The notes under the pieces: generated by a model | Databases searched by the model: none | Told to the model about the DNA's origin: nothing | What the model saw: the letters and a program-made list of their open reading frames with translations, nothing else | Shown: piece by piece, positions 23,903 to 35,080 of the stretch | How positions within the stretch are numbered: the stretch's first letter is position 1 | Layout: each line of letters begins with the position of its first letter | Program-made: the position numbers and the translations under genes | Origin: Bretschneidera sinensis | Taxonomy: Eukaryota > Streptophyta > Magnoliopsida > Brassicales > Akaniaceae | Length of the DNA stretch: 64,000 nucleotides | Assembly: GCA_023935145.1 (NCBI GenBank) | Contig: CM043698.1 | Location: 39,457,501-39,521,500 of the forward strand | Reading direction: 5' to 3'

Positions 23903-25322
23903 TCTAGCTGAAGACGTAAAACTTAGCGCTCATGGGAGGCACCCCACTGCATATCCTTTTTATTATAGTATTTTTCTTTTCTAATTTATGTTTATTTAGC
24001 TATTTATTTTCCATATTTCTTGTTTTCCAGCACAACATTTGTTTTTCTTTTTCAGGAACATAGTGCACGCATCAAGTTCAAGTTTGGGGGCGTACTACGA
24101 GCCATGCCAGCAGTCTAATTCTCCAACTCCCAAGTCAGATCTTTCCATGTCATTCACACATTGGGGACAATGTGTATATAAAGTTTGGGGGTAGAGAGAG
24201 ACACTTGCACGCACATGCACACACTATGTCCCAAATTTTTTGTTTTAAAAGATAAATGTATGATTACCTTGTGTTGAAAATTTTGGTTGATTTAAAACAA
24301 ACATGATAAAATTTCATTAGTAAGCTTAAAATCTAGAACACATAGTCTCGTAAGAGGAATTTTAAAAGTTTAGTTACTTATCTCAAGGCACTTAAGAAAT
24401 TCACAAGTTTGATCTAAAACTGACACGAGCACATTAGCACACAATTGTGTGGGGTATGACATATAATTTTTATGTATATGTTTCTATGACCTAACTATAA
24501 TCGGATAACTTTTTGGATAAACACTTTTGCATAGAAAAATAAAGAAAAGTATCCATCATGCAAAAAGAAAAAATAAAATAAAATACTCCTAATAATCATT
24601 AAATAAAATTTCCATTGAGTAACTGGACCTCCTACCTCAGTAAGCAGTGAGTGTTTACGTCAAAAGGTGGGAATTAAGCATTTAATGATCATAAAAATTT
24701 CCACTGAGTAACTGGACCTCTTGCCTCAGTAAGCAGTGAGTGCTCACGTCAAAAGGTGGGAATTTAACTTAGCAGCATTAAGACCTGTTAGTTCTGTAGC
24801 CTTTTTTACTCGAGTTAGTAAGTCCCTAGGGGTGTCTTTATACCTAATACCCTAAAACCATCGGGTTTGGGAGTCATTGGCTAAACACTCGTTATAAGGG
24901 TTAATTAGAAACTTTAATGGAACTCAACATGGAAAAAATTTCATGATGAAAGAAAAGGAAAAGAAGTAAACACTATGTCATTTTTGTCCTATCTGATAAG
25001 AAATTTGATGAAGGTTTGGACACCGAAACACTATACATTAAAATTATTTGGAAGCTCCATCTTCTATGTGCTAATTCACCACACACAAATCAAACTCGTG
25101 ATGCCTTAAACCAACCTTGTGTAAGTAACATGAATTTTTAAAATCCTTATTCAGTGCAAAAATGTGTTTTTATTTCAAACTTACTCATGAACGGTCATCA
25201 TGGTTTTATTTGCAACCCAAATTTTTGGATATCATAAAGAATGAATTTATCTTTAATTTTGTTTTGATATAGTCTTTTGTTTTGTATTGCTAAGAGACTA
25301 GCAATATATAAGTTTGGGGGTG
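23903..25322 (+). other. 3' untranslated region of AthC
   Basis: Boundary box 23903-23946, PPT-like AAGTTTGGGGGCGTACTAC near 24079 with its hairpin partner CCATGCC, hairpin CACATTGGGGACAATGTG (24157-24174), two tandem copies of the CTGAGTAACTGG block (24612-24670, 24700-24760), a branched fold (24806-24876) and the PPT AAGTTTGGGGGTG at 25310-25322. Confidence 0.75.
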
Positions 25323-26018
25323 TGATAAGTGCTTAAATAGTCATATTTAAGCCCCTTAATTTACACTTATTAGGCTCTGTCTATACATTTTAGTAGATTC
25401 TACTTCACTTTTGTGTTTTCTATGTTTTTCATAGGGCTTTGACAAAAAGAAGACATTTTGGAGCTCTAATGAATAAAAAGTAAAGTTCTGCAAAACCAGC
25501 AAGGTGCGCTCGAGTGCACCTCCCTTGTGATCAAGCACACACTTAGAAGGAACAAGCGCACACATGCGCTCAAGCGTAGACCCATATGATCGAGTGCACA
25601 CACACCAGAGGTGGCAAAGCCAAAATTGGAAAGAAGTCTCCAGACCTTAAATTGGAAATTAGGGTTTTAGGGCACCGTTAAAGCCCTATATATAGTCTTG
25701 TAAAACACAAAAAACATACTTTTTTATTGGAGCTTAAAGTTGTAAGCTGTGGAGAGGACTTGACGACTCATCGTCTCAGCATTCTTCGGGTTTTATTTTT
25801 CTGTTCTAGTTTAGTTATGGTTATGATGTTTAGTTCACTTAGCATGTGTAACTAACTTCCTAATAGGGCTCGACTAAAGTGCTAATTATGCTTTCCAATA
25901 TATATAATCATTGATTGCCTTTGCAAATAGCCATGTTATGATGCTTTAATTGATTAATGCCTGTGTTTATTTAAATTTCTCATATGTGTGTGTCTTATCA
26001 ACGTATGCATGTGGTAAG
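25323..26018 (+). repeat. AthC 3' LTR, first half
   Basis: Starts TGATAAGTGCTTAAATAG. TATA box TATATATA at 25687-25694. Ends ...CATGTGGTAAG, where AthG begins; intact relatives read ...CATGTGGTATGGATGG here. Confidence 0.88.
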
Positions 26019-26765
26019 TGATAAGTGCTTAAATATTCATATTTAAGCCCCTTAATTTACATGTGTTAAGCTCTTTATCTATATGTTTTAGTCTGTTTTA
26101 CTTCACTTTTGTGTTTTACACATTTTTATAAGGTCTTGGAGAAAAAGAATCATTTTTGGCACTTAAAGGAAGAAATCTGGAAATCCTAGAGCAGTTGCTG
26201 GCTAGAGTGCGATCAATCGCACTATTGCATGCGATCGTGCGCACACAAAGAAGGATCGAGCGCAGCCTTGCGATCGAGCACACCATGCATGCGATCGAGT
26301 GTACATGTACGGGCGTGAACAGTAAAGTGGCAGAACCAGTTTTGGAAATAAAGGAGTTTTATGTTTTAGGAAAGTTTAGGGTTCCTGAGCCTTCTAGGAT
26401 TATTCACCCCCTACAAATACACCTATAAAACACACACAATAAATATGATCTAATCTCTTCTTTTATCTTTCATTCTTCTTTTAGTTTTAGTTTAGTTTTA
26501 GCTCGGGAGGCCGGAGGCCAGAAAGAGACCGTGGAGAGGAATTGACGACTCTTCTCTCGAATTTCTTCTTTCCTTTTTATTTTATTATATGTAATTAAAT
26601 TCTTAGTAGGGCTTAGTTGAAGCCCTAATTATGTTTACTCAATAAATTTAGTATTGGCGCCTTTGCGATATTTATGTTGTGTTGCTTAACTTGATTAATA
26701 CCTACTTTTATTTAAATTCCTCATATGTATATGTCTGATCAATATGTCCATGTGGTATGGACTTG
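26019..26765 (+). repeat. AthG 5' LTR, first part
   Basis: Starts TGATAAGTGCTTAAATATTC. Four to five CpG near-palindromes at 26205-26310; TATA box TATAAAA at 26424-26430. Ends with the target site ACTTG used by AthB. Confidence 0.88.
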
Positions 26766-26944
26766 TGATAGATGCTTAAATATACATATTTAAGCCCCCT
26801 TATTTACACTTGTTAGATCCTTTATTACGTTAATTTGGTATCTTTTACTCCATTTGTGTGTTTTACATGTTTTTGTAGGGTCTTGGAGAAAAAGAAGCAG
26901 TTTTGGCACTTTAAGGAAGAAATCTAGAAGCCCTGGAGCACTTT

Positions 26945-27065
26945 CTGGACAAAGGGCGATCGAGCGCACATGCAATGCGATCGAGCGCACATACGATCGT
27001 GCGCGCACTTGTAGGATCGAGCGCACACTGCGATCGAGCGCAAGGACAAATGCGATCGAGTGCAA
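26945..27065 (+). repeat. Array of TGCGMTCGAKCGCA sites in the AthB 5' LTR
   Basis: Six sites in about 120 bp, for example GCGATCGAGCGCAC and GCGATCGAGCGCAA, ending 145 bp upstream of the TATA box. The same array recurs at 32877-32990 and in the solo LTR at 54820-54945. Confidence 0.82.
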
Positions 27066-27208
27066 ATGTACAGGCGTGAATAATAAACTGCAGAACCCTA
27101 ATTTGGAAATAACCCTATTTTGGAAATAACTCTATTTTGGAAATAAAGGAGTTTTGTGTTTTAGGAAAGTTTAGAAACTCATGAGTCTATTAGGACTTCT
27201 CAAAGACC

Positions 27209-27216
27209 TATAAATA
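27209..27216 (+). promoter_or_regulatory. TATA box of the AthB 5' LTR
   Basis: TATAAATA, conserved at 33130-33137 (3' LTR), 37631-37638 (AthG 3' LTR) and 55043-55050 (solo LTR). Confidence 0.65.
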
Positions 27217-27649
27217 CACTTGTAAACTCACACACAAAAACACACCTTAGATAGAAAACACTTTTCTCTTTTCTTTTACTTGGAGTGGAGAGCTTGGGAG
27301 AGAATTGACGCCTCTTCTCTCGGGTTTATTCTTCTCCCTTATGTTTTGTTTAATTATGTTTACTTTAGTTAGTATGTGTAACTAACTCTCTTATAGGGCT
27401 CGATTGAAGCCCTAGTTATGCATTCCCATATTTTTATTCATTGATTAAATCCTTGCATAGCTTATTATGTTACTTAACTTGATTAACGCCTATGTTTATT
27501 TAAATTCCTCATATGTATGTGTAAGGCCAACGTATGCATGTGGTATGGATGGGTTAGTTAGATCAATTTAGATGACCGAGTCCTGGGTCTAACATCAGTA
27601 ACAAGGGACCATCTTATTCGGATGCCTGGGTTAATCAACATGGGAAACC

Positions 27650-27846
27650 GGGAGTAGATACCATGCCCTAGGTCTCATGTGGTTGTCGATTTCCACAATA
27701 CCTATGCTTTCTTAAGGAACAACTCAAGCAGATACCATGCTGAATCCCTTAAGGAAGAAAAGAGTTAGAGTAGATACCATGCCTAACTCGTTGCTTAGGG
27801 AAATCAATAGCTTAAGGAGTAGATACCATGCCCTTAGGTTGGCAAC
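27650..27846 (+). ncRNA. Four-hairpin array with a constant loop, in the LTR leader
   Basis: Four copies of the loop motif AGTAGATACCATGC (second copy AGCAGATACCATGC) lie in 182 bp, about 440-640 nt downstream of the TATA box and so probably transcribed. Flanking arms pair: GGG/CCC at 27650-27668; CTTTCTTAAGG/CCTTAAGGAAG at 27707-27757 around the second; GAGTTAG/CTAACTC at 27762-27789; AGCTTAAGG/CCTTAGGTT at 27809-27840. A further GTTGC/GCAAC pair encloses the last. Called as a candidate structured leader element, not a separate ncRNA gene. Confidence 0.5.
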
Positions 27847-28140
27847 CAGTAGGTACACATAATAAAGCTAGAGCACTGATACCTTATACAAAATCGGGAA
27901 TGTATGACTAGTGGTGGATATGTAAGCCCTATGTCTTTATTATTATCGAATCACCCTTCAGTTTATTATTTCTATCTTTTTACATTGCAAATATAATTCT
28001 AAATCGAACTTTACCAATCCTTGTGGAGATGATCTTGCATTCGCACACTATGTTACACTATTGACCTTGTGCACTTGCAAGTAAAACAAAGTCCGATCAT
28101 TCACCTATTTATTTAGGTATATTATCGCACAACAAGTTTT

Positions 28141-28158
28141 TGGTGCCGTTGCCGGGGA
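28141..28158 (+). other. AthB primer-binding site (tRNA-Asp)
   Basis: TGGTGCCGTTGCCGGGGA, one mismatch to the tRNA-Asp complement, six bases after the LTR. Confidence 0.85.
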
Positions 28159-28275
28159 TTGCGCTAAAAGTTCATTTTAGGATTACTTTCATTATTTTTA
28201 CCATCTTTTATCAAAACTTAATCAAAGTTGTTTTATCTTTCAGGTACTTCACGAAACTCTACTTGCACTTTCTGT

Positions 28276-28318
28276 GGAATTTGCGATCGATCGCAAGCTC
28301 CTGTGCGATCGAGTGCAT
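28276..28318 (+). repeat. CpG near-palindromes in the AthB gag leader
   Basis: TGCGATCGATCGCA (a perfect palindrome) and TGCGATCGAGTGCA between the primer site and the gag start, outside the LTR. Confidence 0.8.
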
Positions 28319-28382
28319 TTAGGGCAGAGAGTACCCGAGCAGCAGAGTTGCACTGCTGCACTAAAACTGGTTTTTCTGCTTT

Positions 28383-31031
28383 ATGAACGGACTTCGATCC
28401 CGACATCCGGAATTCTTTTCCCTCGATCCCGAGCTTGAACGGACCATCCGACAAAGGCTTAGGGACAACTTTGAGGAGAACAAAGGAGAAATCGAGAACG
28501 AAACACAAATGGCGAAACAGCTCGAAAACCAGCAATCACCTGCACGAGTTCCGATGAAGCAATCCTTCATCCCTCGGACCATTGATCAACCATCATGCAT
28601 TGCATATCAACCTGAAGCGGCGGGAAATTATTACATATCTCTGCAAATCTTGAATGCTTTGACTCATTATAGGGGCACTCCTAACGAAGATCCACACTTG
28701 CACCTCCGAGAATTTATCGATCTTTGCAAGTTCCAGCATATTCAAGGCCTAGATCAAGAGGGAATCAAGTTAATTCTTTTTCTTTTTTCATTAAAAGATA
28801 ATGCTAAAATGTGGTATCATTCATTGCCTGCAGACTCCATCCATACTTGGGAAGAGCTATCCAATAGATTTCTAAAGAAATTTTTTCCAGCCCAAAAGAC
28901 AAGGTAGATTAGGAAGGAGATTCAATCATTCTAACAAAGGGATGGTAACCTTTTTTTCGAGGCATGGGGACACTTTAATGAGCTACTACTCAAATGTCCA
29001 CATCACAACTTACCTCAAGATGAGCTGGTCCTAGCTTTCTATGAAGGTTTGAGTGGCATAAATCAAAGTATAGTGGATTCCGGTTGTGGAGGTATGCTGA
29101 TGGAGAAGACTAGTGTAGAAGCCATGGAGCTGTTTGAGACTTTAAGTGAGCACACCCAGCAATTCTCCTCGAGAGGGAGACAAGGAGTAAAGAGCAAGGG
29201 CATGTATGAAGTTAAGTTACTTGGTGGAATTCCAACTCAGATAGATGGAATGGAGAGGAAACTAGATATGCTTGTAAAAGCCATGACTGCTCAGAACACC
29301 TCACCGATTCTACAAGTCACACAACGCGAGGTATGTGCATTATGTTCTAAATTTGATCACACTACTGAGACCTGCCATTTGTATTCATCTACAGATCCCG
29401 AGCAAGTGAACTATGTGGAATCGAACAATGCATATGCAAATACATACAAACCTGAATGGCGGAACCACCCCAACCTCTCATGGAGCAACAATCAAAGCAA
29501 CTTGAACCTTCAAGGGAAACAAGGGAACTGTCATAAAGCAGCCCAACCAGTTCCAGAACCCAAGAAGGATGATCTAGAAAGTCTTGTAAAACAATTGGCC
29601 ACTCAGCAACAACAACTAATGGCAACATTGATAACTTCACAAGATCAGCAAAGACAAACAATTGCAAAGCATGAGCAAACCATCCAAAGGCTGGAAGTAC
29701 AAATGGGGCAAATGGCTAAGGAGTTAAGTGGAAGACAGCAAGGAGAACTTCCTGCACAAACATTACCAAATCCAAGAGGACATCAGCAGCTGAAAGCCGT
29801 TACAACTCTCCGGAATGGGAAGATCATAGGAGTTAATGAGCCAGCTCAAGCATCTCAAGCTAAGCCATCCACATCCAAGGTAAGTGAAGTAGAAAAGTGG
29901 AATGCACCACCCTTCCCTCAAAGGTTAGTAACACCAAAGAAAGATAAATTGTTTGATATCTTTGAAACTTTGAGAAAAGTAGAAATTAACATTCCCTTAT
30001 TAGATGCAATTAAACAAATCCCTTCCTATGCTAAATTTTTAAAAGATTGTTGCACTAATAAAAGAAAGTTTCAAGAACATGAAACAGTGGCTCTAACTGA
30101 AGAGGTAAGTGCGATTTTGTTAAGAAAACTACCACCAAAACTAAAAGATCCGGGTAGTTTTACTGTTCCCTGTAGGATAGGTGATCAGTTGTTTGAGAAA
30201 GCATTACTAGATTTAAGAGCAAGTGTCAATTTGCTACCATACACAGTAGTTGAAAAGCTAGATTTGGGGGAGCTTCAACCAACCTCTATCACTTTGCAAT
30301 TGGCAGATAGAAGCATCAAAAGACCTAGAGGTATACTTGAAGATTAATTGGTAAAGGTAGGAGAGTTTATTTTGCCTGCTGACTTCATTGTGTTAGATAT
30401 GGAAGAATACCCTATGCCATTACCTCTGCCCATCATCTTAGGAAGACCCTTCATGAGGACGGCTGATACAATAATTAATGTAAAAAAGGGTATTGTAAGT
30501 ATGACGGTAAATGGTGAGACAATAGAATTTAAGATATTTGATGCAATGAAATTACCCCAAGATGATAATGATGATGAATGTTTTAATGAATTTTTTATGC
30601 AAAGTGCTATCAAGCAAGCTCTTCAGGTTTATCACATTGATCCATTGGAGGCTGCCCTCACCCATAGCTTCACAGGACCTGATATTGAGCTAGCATTAGA
30701 AACTGTCTATGATGACATTTTTGAAGCCGTGCACCTCCTTGAAGCCTCTCCAAAGTATCCAAGTAAGTTCACTCCTCCGTTTGAAAATATTGAGCATACT
30801 AATACTACTTTTCTCTCATCTATTGTCTAGGCACCAAACTTAGAATTGCAGCAGTTGCCTGCAAGAAATCAGACCTTCACAGTACATGGACACAAAGTCA
30901 CACCACACTCAGAAATTATAGTGCAACCAAGGGATGAAGATTTAACACCCCAAATTATTCAGTATGCAACAGCAACCAGAGCACCTAAGCCACATGCAGT
31001 GAATTTTAAGTACTCTTTGCCAAAAGACTAA
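28383..31031 (+). pseudogene. AthB gag-protease, with integrase-like tail; broken
   Basis: A single frame of about 880 codons, broken by stops at 28905, near 28932, 30345 and 30828. Domains: gag matrix/capsid-type (28383-29050; HLREFIDLCKF, AKMWYHSLPADS), zinc knuckle CALCSKFDHTTETC (near 29335), RNHPNLSW motif, coiled-coil Q-rich region (29560-29740), retropepsin-like protease (about 29990-30560) with active site ALLDLRASV where relatives have DLG, and flap/C-terminal LPIILGRPFM. After the linker LELQQLP at 30840 the frame passes directly to TFTVHGHKVTPH, resembling the C-terminal end of Athila integrase. The G-to-R change next to the catalytic aspartate should inactivate the protease. It would need polymerase and integrase in trans. 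Confidence 0.9.
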
Positions 31032-32686
31032 ATGATGAAGCTACAATAGAGAGCATTTGAGCAGTTCAGACTTTGATAAACGTATAGCTCAAGTGCCTCT
31101 ATTGAGGTCAGTGGCAGTAAGACCCCTGAGTACGCACTCTCTGCCACAAGTGCGATCGAGCGCACTTCACAGTACGATCGAGCGCACATTGGACAGCAAC
31201 TTGCCATGATGCCTAAACTGTCAACCTCCACCTCCTGCACCCGGTTCCTTCTCAACTGCACCACTTGGAGACCAGCAGTGAGAGGGTACCACGTCTGGCT
31301 GAAGACGTTAAACTTAGCGCTCATGGGAGGCACCCCAAAGCATATCCTTTTCATAGTTTATTATTAGTATTTCATAGTTTACTTTTCTATTGTTGTTTAT
31401 TACTTGTTTTCCATTTTATGTCTGTTTTTCTTTCTTTTTCGAGGACAACGTGAGTGCATCAAGTTGAAGTTTGGGGGTGTGCTACGAGCCATGTCAGCCA
31501 TCAGTTCTCCATCTCCTAGGTCAGCTCCTTCCATGCTATTCACACATTGGGGACAATGTGCAATTTAAGTTTGGGGGTATGGGGACACATTCACACACTC
31601 ACTATGTCCCACATTTTTTTTGTTTTGTTATTATTTTCATAGATAAATGCTTGTTCATTATGTCCAATAAACTTTTTATGATCTAAACAAAATGTTATGA
31701 TTTGTCTTCATCAGTGAGCTTAACACTTTGAACAAATAGGTCAATAAACAAGTTTTGAACCTAGATCACTGCCCTTTTGGCATTTAAGAATTCACAAGTT
31801 TAACTTGAACTATCACGAGCACATTAGCACATAGCTGTGTGGGGTATGACATGTTATTTGGATTGGTATGTTTCTTTTGCTTGATTGTGAACTAGATGAC
31901 CTATTAGATTGACATTTTGGCATGTAAAAATAGAAAAGATTGATTCGTGCTCAAAAAGAAAAAATGCTCCTAATGATCAATAAAAACAAATCTTCCACTG
32001 AGTAACTGGCCCTCTTGCCTCAGTAAGCATTGAGTGTCACGTCAAAAGGTGGAAAATCTTAAAGTGATCATTAAAAAGGATTTTTTTGCTGAGTAACTGG
32101 CCCTCTTGCCTCAGTAAGCATTGAGTGTCACGTCAAAAGGTGAAAAATTCTAAATGGTAGCATAAAAATCAGTTAGTTTCGTAGCCTTGTTGACTCGAGC
32201 CAGTAAGTCCTTAGGGGTGTCTTTACACCTAATGCCCTAAAACCATCTGGTTTGGGAGTCATTGGCTAAACACTCGTTACACGAGTCAACAAGAAAACTT
32301 AAGGGAACTAACCTGGCAAAAATCTCGCAAATAAAAGACTATGCCATATTTGTTGACTCTAATAGGAAGTTTAGTGAATCTTGAGTCATCGAAACACTAC
32401 CCATTTGAATATCTTAGAAACTCAATCTTTTATGTGCTAGTCACCACACACCAAAGTCAAACTTGTGATATCTTAAAATACCTCGTGAATATGATTTACG
32501 TTCAAAACTCTTATTCCTTGCAGATATATGTTTACACTTTTTAAGCTTGCTCATGAAGGCGCATCATAGTTTTGTGTAAAATCTAAATTTTTGATTGACA
32601 CTATGAACATTGGATTTATCTATATTTTCGTTTTAGTTTTTAATTTAGTATTGCTAAGGGACTAGCAATATATAAGTTTGGGGGTG
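31032..32686 (+). other. 3' untranslated region of AthB
   Basis: Starts with two CpG near-palindromes (31150-31185). Then the boundary box (31294-31336), PPT-like AAGTTTGGGGGTGTG near 31467, hairpin CACATTGGGGACAATGTG (31543-31560), a second PPT-like copy near 31567, two CTGAGTAACTGG blocks (31996-32052, 32088-32143), branched fold (32191-32261) and the PPT at 32674-32686. Confidence 0.8.
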
Positions 32687-34054
32687 TGATAGACGCTTAA
32701 ATATACATATTTAAGCCCCCTTATTTACACTTGTTAGATCCTTTATTACGTTAATTTGGTATCTTTTACTCCATTTGTGTGTTTTACATGTTTTTGTAGG
32801 GTCTTAGAGAAAAAGAAACAGTTTTGGCACTTTAAGGAAGAAATCTAGAAGCCCTGGAGCACTTTCTGGACAAAGGGCGATCGAGCGCACATGCAATGCG
32901 ATCGAGCGCACATACGATCGTGCGCACACTTGTAGGATCGAGTGCACACTGCGATCGAGCGCAAGGACACATGCGATCGAGCGCAAATGTACAGGCATGA
33001 ATACTAAACTGCAGAACCCTAATTTGGAAATAACCTTATTTTGGAAATAACTCTATTTTGGAAATAAAGGAGTTTTGTGTTTAAGGAAAGTTTAGAAACT
33101 CATGAGTCTATTAGGACTTCTCAAAGACCTATAAATACACTTGTAAACTCACACACAAAAACACACCTTAGCTAGAAAACACTTTTCTCTTTTCTTTTAC
33201 TTGGAGTGGAGAGCTTGGGAGAGAATTGACGCTTCTTCTCTCGGGTTTATTCTTCTCCCTTATGTTTTGTTTAATTATGTTTACTTCAGTTAGTATGTGT
33301 AACTAACTCTCTTATAGGGCTCGATTGAAGCCCTAGTTATGCATTCCCATATTTTTATTCATTGATTAAATCTTTGCATAGCTTATTATGTTACTTAATT
33401 TGATTAACGCCTATGCTTATTTAAATTCCTCATATGTATGTGTAAGGCCAACGTATGCATGTGGTATGGATGGGTTAGTTAGATCAATTTGGATGACCAA
33501 GTCCTGGGTCTAACATCAGTAACAAGGGACCATCTTATCCGGATGCCCGGGTTAATCAACATGGGAAACCGGGAGTAGATACCATGCCCTAGGTCCATGT
33601 GGTTGTCGATTTCCATAGTACCTATGTTTTCTTAAGGAACAACTCAAGCAGATACCATGCTGAATCCCTTAAGGAAGAAAAGAGTTAGAGTAGATACCAT
33701 GTCTAACTCGTTGCTTAGGGAAATCAATAGCTTAAGGAGTAGATACCATGCCCTTAGGTTGGCAACCAGTAGGTACATATAATAAAGCTAGAGCACTGAT
33801 ACCTTATACAAAATCGGGAATGTATGACTAGTGGTGGATATCAAAGCCCTATGTCTTTATTATTATCGAATCACCCTTCAGTTTATTATTTCTATCTTTT
33901 TACATTGCAAATATAATTCTAAATCGAACTTTACCAATCCCTGTGGAGATGATCTTGCATTCGCACACTATGCTACACTATTGACCTTGTGTACTTGCAA
34001 GTAAAACAAAGTCCGATCATTCACCTATTTATTTAGGTATATTATTGCACAAAA
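32687..34054 (+). repeat. AthB 3' LTR, 1368 bp
   Basis: Pairs with 26766-28134. Site array 32877-32990, TATA box 33130-33137, hairpin array about 33569-33766. The last bases are mutated (CACAAAA for CACAACA). Confidence 0.93.
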
Positions 34055-34059
34055 ACTTG

Positions 34060-34633
34060 TTAGTTAGATCAATTTGGATGATCGAGTCCTGGGTCTGACA
34101 TTAGTAACAAAAGATATTCACACTGGATTCTTGGGTTAATCAACATGGTAAACCGGGAGTAGATACCATGCCCTAGATCCCGTGTGATTGTCGATTTCCA
34201 CAGATCTTATGCTCTCTTAAGGAACAACTCAGCATATACCATGTTGAATCCCTTGAGAGAGAAAAAGAGTTAGAGTAAATATCATGTCTAACTCGTTGCT
34301 TAGGGAGATCAATAGCTTAAGGAGTAGATACCATGCCCTTAGGTTGACAAACATTAGGTATTCATGTCATGAGTAAAGCATTGGCATACTATTTTGTTGT
34401 GGTAACATGATTAGTGGTGGATATCAAGTCCCTACGCCTTTATCTTTATTATTTCAATATTTATTTCTCTTGTTTTTATTTCATTATTTCAAAACTTATT
34501 CTAAATCGAACTTTACCAACCCCTGTGGAGATGATCTTGCATTCGCACACTATGCTACTGTTGACCTTGTGCACTTACAAGTAAAACAGGTTCGATTATT
34601 TGCTTATTTATTTAGGTAGATAAACGCGCAACA
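34060..34633 (+). repeat. AthG 5' LTR, second part
   Basis: Resumes at TTAGTTAGATCAATTTGG after the AthB target duplication and ends CGCGCAACA. Contains a diverged hairpin array (34154-34350): the second hairpin keeps an 11-bp stem CTCTCTTAAGG/CCTTGAGAGAG although its loop changed to TATACCA. Confidence 0.88.
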
Positions 34634-34639
34634 AGTTTT

Positions 34640-34657
34640 TGGCGCCGTTGACGGGGA
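34640..34657 (+). other. AthG primer-binding site (tRNA-Asp)
   Basis: TGGCGCCGTTGACGGGGA, one mismatch. CpG near-palindromes follow at 34815-34890 (for example GTGCGCTCGAGCGCAA), between the primer site and gag as in AthB. Confidence 0.85.
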
Positions 34658-34986
34658 TTGTGCTAAATTTCTTTTTGGAATTATTTTCGTTAGTTTTTAT
34701 TTTATTTTATTTTATTATGTTCCGTTTTATTTTTATTTTTATCAAAAATCATATTTATTCCTCCTTTTCATTTTCTGTTTTTGTTCAGGTGTGCCGAGGA
34801 GGAGTTTCTGTCCTCATTACGATCAAGCGCATTACTTGGTGCGATCTATTGCAAGCCTAGTGCGATCGAACGCTGTTTAGGGTGCGCTCGAGCGCAAAAA
34901 GTCCAGAGAATAACTGAGCAACAGTTCTGAAACTACTACACTAAAGTGGTTCAATTGATTCAATCAAGGGAGAAGCACCAATGGTG

Positions 34987-35080
34987 GAAGCTAGATATGC
35001 TTGTCTAGATGCTATGGAGAGGAAGCTAGATATGCTTGTCTAGATGCTATGAAGAGGAAGCTAGATATGCTTGTAGAAGT
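34987..35080 (+). repeat. 35-bp direct repeat, three copies, at the AthG gag start
   Basis: Units start GAAGCTAGATATGCTTGT at 34987, 35022 and 35057. The third joins the MERKLDMLV-like gag sequence that is single copy in AthB (near 29245). Confidence 0.9.

Larger units (their letters stand above)
23258..26018 (+). mobile_element. AthC: deleted family-2 Athila-like element
   Basis: 5' LTR fragment 23258-23640 (first base pair of the TG end mutated to TA), a short internal remnant, boundary box (23903-23946), 3' UTR, PPT, and the first half of the 3' LTR (25323-26018), which is broken by AthG. The 5' part is deleted from the TATA box of the LTR through all of gag and pol. It is inserted in the Copia-1 integrase frame after ...GGTTGTC. 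The second half of its 3' LTR is not found; it was probably lost with Copia-1 integrase sequence at 48031. Confidence 0.82.
26766..28134 (+). repeat. AthB 5' LTR (family 2), 1369 bp
   Basis: From TGATAGATGCTTAAATATAC to ATCGCACAACA. In order: CpG near-palindrome array (26945-27065), TATA box (27209-27216), splice/polyadenylation-like T-rich DNA, the four-hairpin array (27650-27846) and the U5 motif CCTTGTGGAGATGATCTTGC near 28018. Confidence 0.93.
26766..34054 (+). mobile_element. AthB: gag-protease non-autonomous family-2 element, 7289 bp
   Basis: LTRs of 1369 and 1368 bp, target duplication ACTTG (26761-26765, 34055-34059), primer site, gag-protease frame with stops, boundary box, 3' UTR with two CTGAGTAACTGG blocks, PPT. 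RT, RNase H and the integrase core are absent; coding jumps from the protease-RT linker to an integrase-like C-terminal tail. Inserted in the AthG 5' LTR. Confidence 0.92.

Noticed and set aside
29389..29667. Antisense frames opposite AthB and AthG gag (92 and 90 codons)
   Set aside because: Shadows of the coding strand; the sense frame has zinc knuckle and gag motifs.
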